Assembly (NCBI GenBank): GCA_955652345.1
Contig: CATPBV010000032.1
Coordinates: 1 to 19,924 of the forward strand
Length of the DNA stretch: 19,924 nt
Reading direction: 5' to 3'
DNA from: an uncultured Solirubrobacteraceae bacterium
GTDB taxonomy: Bacteria > Actinomycetota > Thermoleophilia > Solirubrobacterales > Solirubrobacteraceae
Positions within the stretch are counted from its first letter, which is position 1; each line of letters begins with the position of its first letter. Below, piece by piece: positions 15,046 through 19,924 of the stretch. The notes beneath the pieces are model-generated. The model was given only the letters and a program-made list of their open reading frames with translations. It did no database searches and was not told where the DNA came from. Position numbers and translations under genes: made by a program.

Positions 15046-15053
15046 AATATAGT
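15046..15053. promoter_or_regulatory. Shared bidirectional -10 region between pncA and the Nudix gene
   Basis: The eight bases AATATAGT contain TATAGT (15048-15053) for the plus-strand Nudix gene, six bases before its ATG. On the minus strand they contain TATATT (15051-15046) for pncA, nine bases before its ATG. The whole intergenic gap is 23 bases, so both mRNAs should be leaderless or nearly so, and the two polymerases would compete for the same DNA. Confidence 0.55.
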
Positions 15054-15059
15054 CGCGCG

Positions 15060-15677
15060 ATGAGCGCTCGCGCCGAGTCGCTGCGCGAGGGCCTCAGGCG
15101 CGTCCTTCTCGACCCGCAGGAAGCGATGGGGGTCGCCGTCGCCGGCCGCACACGGGCGGCGGTGCTCGTTCCCCTGTACGTCGAGCGCGGCGAGATTCAT
15201 GTGGTGCTCACCCGGCGACGCGCGGATCTGCGCCGGCACCCCGGAGAGATCTCGTTCCCGGGCGGTCGCCACGAGCAAGGAGAGCGGGACCTCGTCGCGA
15301 CCGCACTCCGCGAGGCGAAGGAGGAGATCGGCCTGCCGAGCGAAGGGGTCGAGATCGTCGGGGCGCTGACGCCGACCGCGACCATCGCCACGGGCTATGC
15401 CGTCTATCCCTTCGTCGGAGTGATAGAGCCCGGGATGCGGTGGACCCTCGCGCCGCGGGAGGTCGACGAGGTCATCGAGCGGTCGCTCCCCGCGCTGCGA
15501 GCCCGCTTCGGCCGCCGGACGCTCATCCGTCGCGGGTTGCCAATCCGAACCGATGCCTACGCCGTCGGCGAGGACCTGATCTGGGGTGCGACAGCTCGGA
15601 TCCTCTCGGACCTCCTCGGGCGTGTCGACCGAGTGACCGCGCCGGGGCCGCCCGACGGCGACTCGCCGGCACGTTAA
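15060..15677 (+). CDS. Nudix hydrolase, CoA pyrophosphatase-like (NudL/NUDT7 group)
   Basis: The 205-residue protein carries the Nudix box around residues 68-91 (GGRHEQGERDLVATALREAKEEIGL). It is preceded by LTRRRADLRRHPGEISFPGG, the extended signature of CoA- and acyl-CoA-cleaving Nudix enzymes (UPF0035). These enzymes split CoA into phosphopantetheine and 3',5'-ADP. The REAKEE residues bind the metal ions. The ATG at 15060 lies six bases after a TATAGT box, so the message is probably leaderless. Its TAA stop shares bases with the stop of the convergent downstream gene. The exact substrate is not proven by sequence. Confidence 0.9.
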   Translation: MSARAESLREGLRRVLLDPQEAMGVAVAGRTRAAVLVPLYVERGEIHVVLTRRRADLRRHPGEISFPGGRHEQGERDLVATALREAKEEIGLPSEGVEIVGALTPTATIATGYAVYPFVGVIEPGMRWTLAPREVDEVIERSLPALRARFGRRTLIRRGLPIRTDAYAVGEDLIWGATARILSDLLGRVDRVTAPGPPDGDSPAR

Positions 15678-16168
15678 TCCCGCGCGAGCAATCCCTGCAC
15701 GGCGCTCGCGGCCTCGACGAGCCACGAGGCATGACTCCCAGGATCGGAGCCGAGCAGCACGTGGGGTATCCGCGAGTCGGTGCAAACCCGCTGAACGCGT
15801 GCTGCGCCCGCGCGCAGCACGGATGGATCGACAGCTCCGGCCGCCTCGTAGACGATCCCGCGAACGGTGGAGTCGATCATCCGTGTCAGCAGCATCTCGA
15901 GCCGCGGCCCGTGCAACGCGGCTAGAGCCGAAGCCGAGCCAGAGGCCGAGCCAAGCAGGACGCACGCGACCGCGACGTGCTCGAGCGCGGGCGCCAGCGT
16001 CGCCACGCGGTCAGGATCGCCGACCACGGCCTCGGCGCCCGACACCTCGATCGCCTTACAGCGCCCGGGGTCGCGCGTCGTGCCCCGCACCGCGTGCCCG
16101 CGCTCCACCAGAACGCGAGCCAGCGCGGTGCCTCTGCAGCCGCAGCCGATGATCAGGCACCGCGCCAT
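15674..16168 (-). CDS. Small NAD(P)-binding Rossmann-fold protein
   Basis: The 164-residue protein begins with a Rossmann dinucleotide-binding motif, CLIIGCGCRGTALARVLVERGHAV (GxGxxG at about 8-13). RGTTRDPGR follows where many NADP-binding relatives place positive charges. It is shorter than typical NAD-dependent epimerases (about 300 residues) and lacks a visible YxxxK catalytic pair, so it is more like the reduced NmrA or YeeZ-type epimerase-like proteins. Reaction and substrate are unknown. It is convergent with the Nudix gene and overlaps it by four bases. The one-span membrane protein lies 18 bases upstream on the same strand and is probably cotranscribed. Confidence 0.72.
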   Translation of the reverse strand: MARCLIIGCGCRGTALARVLVERGHAVRGTTRDPGRCKAIEVSGAEAVVGDPDRVATLAPALEHVAVACVLLGSASGSASALAALHGPRLEMLLTRMIDSTVRGIVYEAAGAVDPSVLRAGAARVQRVCTDSRIPHVLLGSDPGSHASWLVEAASAVQGLLARD

Positions 16169-16186
16169 CCCCCTACCAGGCTGCGC

Positions 16187-16489
16187 TCACCGCTCCGCCG
16201 AGCCGCCGGTCTCCCGTGGGCGCTCTGAGGTCCGCATGTGGCCCATCAGATCGTCCAGGTTCTCGATCGTCAGCTCCTGCTCTCCTCTGGCACGACGCCG
16301 GGCGTTGTGCGCCGCGAGCATCTGGTCCAGATCCTCCGCTTCCAGCGCTTCGCGCGTTTCATTGATCTCTCGGCTCGACCGGAGTCCCAGCTGCTCGGCG
16401 CCGGAGCCCGGGTAATACCTACCGAGCAGCCACACCGCCGCCGCCACGGCGATGGCGCCACCTAGCAGGACAAGCACGAGCGCATCCAC
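16187..16489 (-). CDS. Small single-span membrane protein of unknown function
   Basis: The 100-residue protein starts at GTG (16489). It has an N-terminal membrane segment (about residues 2-23, ALVLVLLGGAIAVAAAVWLLG) and then a charged, helical cytoplasmic part (SREINETREALEAEDLDQMLAAHNARRRARGE). It looks like a short anchor with a coiled, adaptor-like tail. A TAGACT -10 box lies eight bases upstream. It precedes the Rossmann-fold gene on the same strand. I do not recognise a named family. Confidence 0.7.
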   Translation of the reverse strand: MDALVLVLLGGAIAVAAAVWLLGRYYPGSGAEQLGLRSSREINETREALEAEDLDQMLAAHNARRRARGEQELTIENLDDLMGHMRTSERPRETGGSAER

Positions 16490-16497
16490 CTCGGCCG

Positions 16498-16503
16498 AGT
16501 CTA
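16498..16503 (-). promoter_or_regulatory. Probable -10 box for the small membrane protein gene
   Basis: On the minus strand TAGACT (16503-16498) ends eight bases before the GTG start at 16489. That places the predicted transcript start at or next to the start codon. No -35 is clear. Confidence 0.4.
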
Positions 16504-16614
16504 TCGGGGTGAGTGGGCCGCAACTCCCCGGAGAGCTCAGTGTTACTACCGGCCGAAGCCATCACCGTGTACAAGCCGGGCGCGGTGGGCTCGAAGAGCA
16601 CCAACGACAGCAGT

Positions 16615-16622
16615 AGAGGAGG
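16615..16622 (+). promoter_or_regulatory. Strong ribosome binding site that fixes the Ig-like protein start
   Basis: AGAGGAGG contains a perfect AGGAGG (16617-16622) four bases before the ATG at 16627. It supports that start over an in-frame one at 16513, and it stands out because most plus-strand genes in this window lack any such site. Confidence 0.75.
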
Positions 16623-16626
16623 CAAC

Positions 16627-17913
16627 ATGCGCCTACGCTTTGCTGTGCTGGCGTCGCTGTTCACTGCGCTCGTGGCACTGGCCGTCCCGGGTGTGAGCAC
16701 CGCTGCGCCGAGGCACAACCACGGTCTGACCATCAACGCCACTCCGCACCGGATTCTTGCGGGCGAGTCGGTGCTGATCTACGGCCAGCTGAACGACCCA
16801 CCCGTGGGCGGACAGACCATCGTCCTGTATCACCACATTCCCGGTATTCCGGGATACACCCGGGTACAAAGCACAACCACACTTCCCAACGGGTTCTATG
16901 AGTTCACTCGCGCCGAGAATGTGGTGATGACAAACCGCAGCTGGTTCGCCCGCGAGGAGGGCGGTCGCCACGTGCACAGCCGCACGATCTACGAACGGGT
17001 GGAGGCGCTGGTCAGCCTGAGCGCCAGTCAAACCTCACAGTTCACCAGAATGCCGATCGTGTTCACTGGCCATGTCACTCCCAACCATGCGTTCGAGCCC
17101 GTCTTCCTTCAGGTCCTTACGGGCGCAACCGACGAATGGCACACGGTGAAGGCGGGGCTGCTCGGGCCAGGCTCCAACTACGCGATCGCGTATCGCTTCA
17201 GATTTCCGGGGGTGTATGCAGTGCGTGTCGTGTTCCGTGGAGATTTCCGCAACGTCAGGGGTGAGTCGGATCCGGTGGCGGCTACGATCCAGCAGGCTCA
17301 GATCGCTGACTTCACGATCAATTCATCGAGTCCGATCATCGCCCACGGCCAGACGGTGATGATCTCCGGAGTCCTCTACCAGCCGTTGAGCAAGACTCCC
17401 GAGCCAAGCACTCCGGTCACATTGTTCGCGCGCCTACCCGGCGGCTTGTTCGTCCCGGTCGGCGACACGAACACGGCATCTGATGGAAGCTACAGCTTCA
17501 CCCAGATGCCAACAAACAACGCGATCTACCAGGTGCGTACGACACTCGCCCCGCACCGCCACAGCGCCGTGCTGTACCAGGGCGTGCGGGACGCTGTCAC
17601 CCTGACGGCGAGCGCCGGCAGCGTGAAGGTGGGCCAGACGGTGACGTTCAACGGCACGGTCCTTCCGGACAAGGCCGGCGACGTCGTCTACCTCCAGCGG
17701 TTGGGCAAGGACGGCGACTGGCACACCGTCGAGCTCGGAATCGTCAAGGGCAACTCATCGTTCGCGTTCTCGTGGACGTTCGGCAATACCGGCACCGAGG
17801 TGTTCCGCGCCCGGATGCCGGGCGATCCGCTGAATGTGGGTGGGGTGTCCTCTCCGGTGATCATCACGGTGACCCCGGCGCCCTCGCCGGTGGTCCTTCC
17901 CCCGGCTTCGTAG
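16627..17913 (+). CDS. Secreted protein with four Ig-like domains in an A-B-A-B arrangement
   Basis: The 428-residue protein begins with a classical signal peptide (MRLRFAVLASLFTALVALAV, likely cleaved near VSTAA at 23-27). Four beta-rich domains of about 95 residues follow (about 33-125, 126-222, 228-321, 322-415), and a Pro/Ala tail ends it. Domains one and three share AGESVLIYGQL / HGQTVMISGVL, a GxYxFT strand and a histidine-rich close. Domains two and four share DEWHTVKAGLL / GDWHTVELGIV and a PGVYAVRV / TGTEVFRAR strand. This suggests duplication of a two-domain unit. There is no cell-wall anchor motif or enzyme domain, so it is probably released or loosely surface-bound. A hairpin follows the gene. 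The biological role is unknown. Confidence 0.85.
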   Translation: MRLRFAVLASLFTALVALAVPGVSTAAPRHNHGLTINATPHRILAGESVLIYGQLNDPPVGGQTIVLYHHIPGIPGYTRVQSTTTLPNGFYEFTRAENVVMTNRSWFAREEGGRHVHSRTIYERVEALVSLSASQTSQFTRMPIVFTGHVTPNHAFEPVFLQVLTGATDEWHTVKAGLLGPGSNYAIAYRFRFPGVYAVRVVFRGDFRNVRGESDPVAATIQQAQIADFTINSSSPIIAHGQTVMISGVLYQPLSKTPEPSTPVTLFARLPGGLFVPVGDTNTASDGSYSFTQMPTNNAIYQVRTTLAPHRHSAVLYQGVRDAVTLTASAGSVKVGQTVTFNGTVLPDKAGDVVYLQRLGKDGDWHTVELGIVKGNSSFAFSWTFGNTGTEVFRARMPGDPLNVGGVSSPVIITVTPAPSPVVLPPAS

Positions 17914-17937
17914 GGGCGAGGCGCAGTCCAACGGCTT

Positions 17938-17966
17938 CCGGCCCCCGCCGCGCCGGCGGGGGCCGG
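17938..17966. terminator. Strong GC hairpin between convergent genes
   Basis: CCGGCCCCCGCCG (17938-17950) and CGGCGGGGGCCGG (17954-17966) form a perfect 13-pair stem with a three-base loop CGC. It lies 24 bases after the Ig-like gene stop and 7 bases before the end of the convergent cyclase gene. There is no T-run on either strand, but position and strength suggest a bidirectional, T-less terminator. Confidence 0.7.
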
Positions 17967-17973
17967 TCGCCGC

Positions 17974-19299
17974 CTACTCCTCCACGGCCCACAGCCGCCA
18001 GCGCCCTGGAACTCCCTTCAGCTCCCGCTCGCCGCGGTCGCTGAAGCCAATCCGGGATCCGACCACGAGGTCCTTGACAGTCCCGGACACGAGCACCTCG
18101 CCCGGCTCGGCGAACGCGACTACTCGGGCACCGATGTGGACCGCGATGCCCCCGACGTCGGCGCCGAGCAGCTCGACCTCGCCCGTGTGGACGCCGGTTC
18201 GCAGCTCCATGCCCCGCTCGTGGGCGGCGTCTCGAAGCGCGACAGCGCAGCGGATCGCGCGCGCGGGGCCGTCGAAGGTCGCGAGGAACCCGTCGCCGAG
18301 CGACTTGATCGAGCGCCCGCGATGTCGCGCCAGCTCACCGCTGGCCGCTTGGTCGAAGGACTCGAACATCTCACGCCAGCGCCGGTCCCCGACCTCCGCG
18401 GCGGTGCGCGTCGAGTCGACGATGTCGGCGAACATCACCGTCGCCAGCACCCGCTCGAGGTCGCGGGGTTGCCTTGCGCCGGTGAGGAACTCCTGGATCT
18501 CCTCGATCAGGACCTCCTGCCCGGAGGCGAACGGTAGCGTGTGCCTGCCGGGCAGCTCCACGAGTCGCGCTCCCGGCACAGCCTCCGCGAGATAGCGCGA
18601 ATGCCGAATATCGATGAATCGGTCTTCGGGCCGATGCAGGACGAGCGTGGGCGCCTGAATGGACGGCAGGACGGGGCGTACGTCGGTCTCACTGTGCATC
18701 CGCTGCAGCGCGGCTGCAGTCGCGGGGCTCGCCGCCAGGCGCTCGAGGCGTCCCGCCCAGTCGCGCAGCCGCTCGCCGGCGCGGCCTTCTCCTGTCAGCG
18801 CGAGCACCCTTGCTCCGGAGCCCCAATCCGCCATCAGGGCCGCCACGCTGGCCTCGCGCTGCTCGCGGGTCGGCGGCCAGTCATAGCCCGCCGTGGCAGT
18901 GGTCCGGGGCATCGCCTCGTACAGCAGCAGCGCGCTGGTCCGCTCGGGGTGTGTGGCTGCGAACAGCGACGCCATCGCCCCAGCCTCGAGCATTGCGAAG
19001 AGCGCCGCTCGCTCCGAGCCGACAGCATCCATCACGGCCACGACGTCGTCCATCTGCTCCTCCAGCGCGGGAGCGCCGACCACCGGGTCCGAGAGCCCGG
19101 TGCCACGCCGGTCGAACATGATCAGCCGCGAGAACGACGCCAGTCGCTGGAACAATTTGGCGACGGACGGCTCCTCCCACACGTGCTCGACCTGCCAGAT
19201 CCAGGTCGGGACCCAGATCAGGTCGACCGGGCCCTCGCCCACGACCTGGTAGGCGATGTGGGTGTCGCCGCTGCGCGCATATCTGGTCCTCGGAACCAC
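17974..19299 (-). CDS. Alpha/beta-hydrolase domain fused to a class III adenylate/guanylate cyclase
   Basis: The 441-residue protein joins an N-terminal alpha/beta-hydrolase fold (about 1-275) to a class III cyclase domain (about 283-441). Cyclase motifs are FADIVDST (metal Asp D292), IKSLGDGFLATF (substrate Lys K332, metal Asp D336), VHTGEVE and GIAVHIGARV, all expected for an active nucleotide cyclase. The hydrolase part keeps FDRRGTGLSDP, LVLHRPEDRF and a late His (LPGRHTLPF). The nucleophile elbow, usually GxSEGG in these fusions, reads AMLEAG here, with Leu104 at the serine position, so this half is probably non-catalytic and may sense a ligand. The start is GTG, with a TAGGCT -10 box nine bases upstream. 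Making cAMP is likeliest, but cGMP is not excluded. Confidence 0.9.
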   Translation of the reverse strand: MVPRTRYARSGDTHIAYQVVGEGPVDLIWVPTWIWQVEHVWEEPSVAKLFQRLASFSRLIMFDRRGTGLSDPVVGAPALEEQMDDVVAVMDAVGSERAALFAMLEAGAMASLFAATHPERTSALLLYEAMPRTTATAGYDWPPTREQREASVAALMADWGSGARVLALTGEGRAGERLRDWAGRLERLAASPATAAALQRMHSETDVRPVLPSIQAPTLVLHRPEDRFIDIRHSRYLAEAVPGARLVELPGRHTLPFASGQEVLIEEIQEFLTGARQPRDLERVLATVMFADIVDSTRTAAEVGDRRWREMFESFDQAASGELARHRGRSIKSLGDGFLATFDGPARAIRCAVALRDAAHERGMELRTGVHTGEVELLGADVGGIAVHIGARVVAFAEPGEVLVSGTVKDLVVGSRIGFSDRGERELKGVPGRWRLWAVEE

Positions 19300-19308
19300 C
19301 GCGCCGCC

Positions 19309-19314
19309 AGCCTA
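19309..19314 (-). promoter_or_regulatory. Probable -10 box for the hydrolase-cyclase gene
   Basis: TAGGCT on the minus strand (19314-19309) ends nine bases before the GTG start at 19299, with no ribosome binding site between. The transcript would start two or three bases before the codon, or on it. Confidence 0.4.
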
Positions 19315-19352
19315 CTCATCGCGACAAGAACTCTCGCCGAGCGGCCCTGCGC

Positions 19353-19358
19353 TAGCGT
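19353..19358 (+). promoter_or_regulatory. Probable -10 box for the acyl-CoA dehydrogenase gene
   Basis: TAGCGT ends seven bases before the ATG at 19366 and no ribosome binding site is present, so a leaderless message is predicted. It is back to back with the minus-strand cyclase promoter about 40 bases away. Confidence 0.4.
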
Positions 19359-19365
19359 GCGGGCG

Positions 19366-19924
19366 ATGGACTTCGAGCTAACCGACGAGCAGCGCCTGAT
19401 CCGCGAGACCGCGCGCGCCTTCACCGACAACGAGATCGTCGAACGGGCGCGTGAGAACGACCGCAACGAGCACTTCGACCTCGAATTGATCGCCAAGCTT
19501 GCCGACCAGGGGTACCTCGGCGCGATCGTCCCACGCGAATACGGTGGGGCCGAGCTCGACTACCTCACGTACGCACTGATCGTCGAGGAGGTCGGGCGTG
19601 GCTGCTCGGCGATGCGGACCGTGATCTCCGTGCAGACCTCGCTCGTGTGCTCCTCGATCTTGCGATGGGGCACCGAGGAGCAGAAGCAGCGCTACCTGCC
19701 GAAGCTCTGCTCCGGGGAGTGGCTGGGCTGCTTTGGCCTAACCGAGCCCGATACCGGCTCCGACGCTGCCAACCAGAAGACCCGCGCGACGAAGGTCGAC
19801 GGCGGCTGGCGGATCAACGGCGCGAAGATGTGGATCTCGATGGGCGACTACGCGAAGCTCGCGCTGATCTTCGCCCAGACAGACCCCGAGAAGGCGCATA
19901 GGGGCCTCGCCTGCTTCCTCGTGG
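19366..19924 (+). CDS. Acyl-CoA dehydrogenase, N-terminal part (cut by window edge)
   Basis: The visible 186 residues begin MDFELTDEQRLIRETAR and contain the first conserved acyl-CoA dehydrogenase signature, FGLTEPDTGSDAA (123-135), which contacts FAD and substrate. RINGAKMWISMGDYAKLALIF follows. The all-helical N-terminal domain and the start of the beta domain are present. The C-terminal helical domain with the catalytic glutamate lies beyond the window; full proteins are about 380 residues. These flavoenzymes introduce the alpha-beta double bond into acyl-CoA and pass electrons to ETF. The stretch VQTSLVCSSIL slightly recalls glutaryl-CoA or branched-chain types, but the subclass cannot be set from this half. 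Confidence 0.93.
   Translation, partial: MDFELTDEQRLIRETARAFTDNEIVERARENDRNEHFDLELIAKLADQGYLGAIVPREYGGAELDYLTYALIVEEVGRGCSAMRTVISVQTSLVCSSILRWGTEEQKQRYLPKLCSGEWLGCFGLTEPDTGSDAANQKTRATKVDGGWRINGAKMWISMGDYAKLALIFAQTDPEKAHRGLACFLV

Noticed and set aside
16513..16626. Upstream in-frame start for the Ig-like protein
   Set aside because: It would add 38 residues ahead of a textbook signal peptide, while a perfect AGGAGG marks the ATG at 16627.
1..19924. CRISPR arrays, defence systems or biosynthetic clusters
   Set aside because: I found no regularly spaced repeats, cas-like genes, toxin-antitoxin pairs, restriction genes or synthase modules in the window.

Overview
This is a GC-rich window of dense, mixed-strand bacterial chromosome with three scattered tRNA genes. 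Several things suggest an actinobacterium, possibly Thermoleophilia-like: a GAF/PAS/SpoIIE phosphatase, an alpha/beta-hydrolase fused to a class III cyclase, a DrrA/DrrB-type ABC exporter, a CoA-type Nudix protein, and TAnnnT -10 boxes lying almost on top of start codons. The lineage is inferred from gene style; I could not run a search.

Region 1-3.5 kb: an FAD amine oxidase (minus strand), a truncated IS21-type IstA remnant with about 400 bp of unassigned DNA, and an exported or membrane-anchored beta-propeller protein (minus). Region 3.7-7.9 kb: tRNA-His(GTG), a membrane-anchored GAF-PAS-GAF-PP2C phosphatase and an AlkA-type DNA glycosylase, all on the minus strand. A MarR regulator is divergent from alkA across a short AT-rich gap with three TACGTA palindromes. 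Region 8.0-10.2 kb: a tightly overlapping operon of a GbsR/MarR-like regulator, an ABC ATPase and an ABC-2 permease, led by a perfect GTTCAG-N6-CTGAAC operator that overlaps the -10 box.

Region 10.2-12.7 kb: tRNA-Arg(TCT), a small zinc-ribbon membrane protein, a Rieske oxygenase, tRNA-Pro(TGG), and a frameshifted gene with an HTH and a LAGLIDADG-like motif whose stop abuts the tRNA. Region 12.8-16.5 kb: a DUF1015 protein followed in the same frame, after an amber stop, by an OsmC protein with no ordinary start codon. Then come a nicotinamidase-like protein divergent from a Nudix hydrolase, a small Rossmann-fold protein and a one-span membrane protein. Region 16.6-19.9 kb: a secreted four-domain Ig-like protein, a strong GC hairpin, the hydrolase-cyclase fusion, and the start of an acyl-CoA dehydrogenase cut by the window edge.

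I see no complete mobile element, prophage, CRISPR array or obvious defence island. The items most worth checking are the broken LAGLIDADG-like gene packed against tRNA-Pro and Rieske, the DUF1015-TAG-OsmC arrangement, the two palindromic operators, and three enzymes or domains missing expected catalytic residues or start signals.
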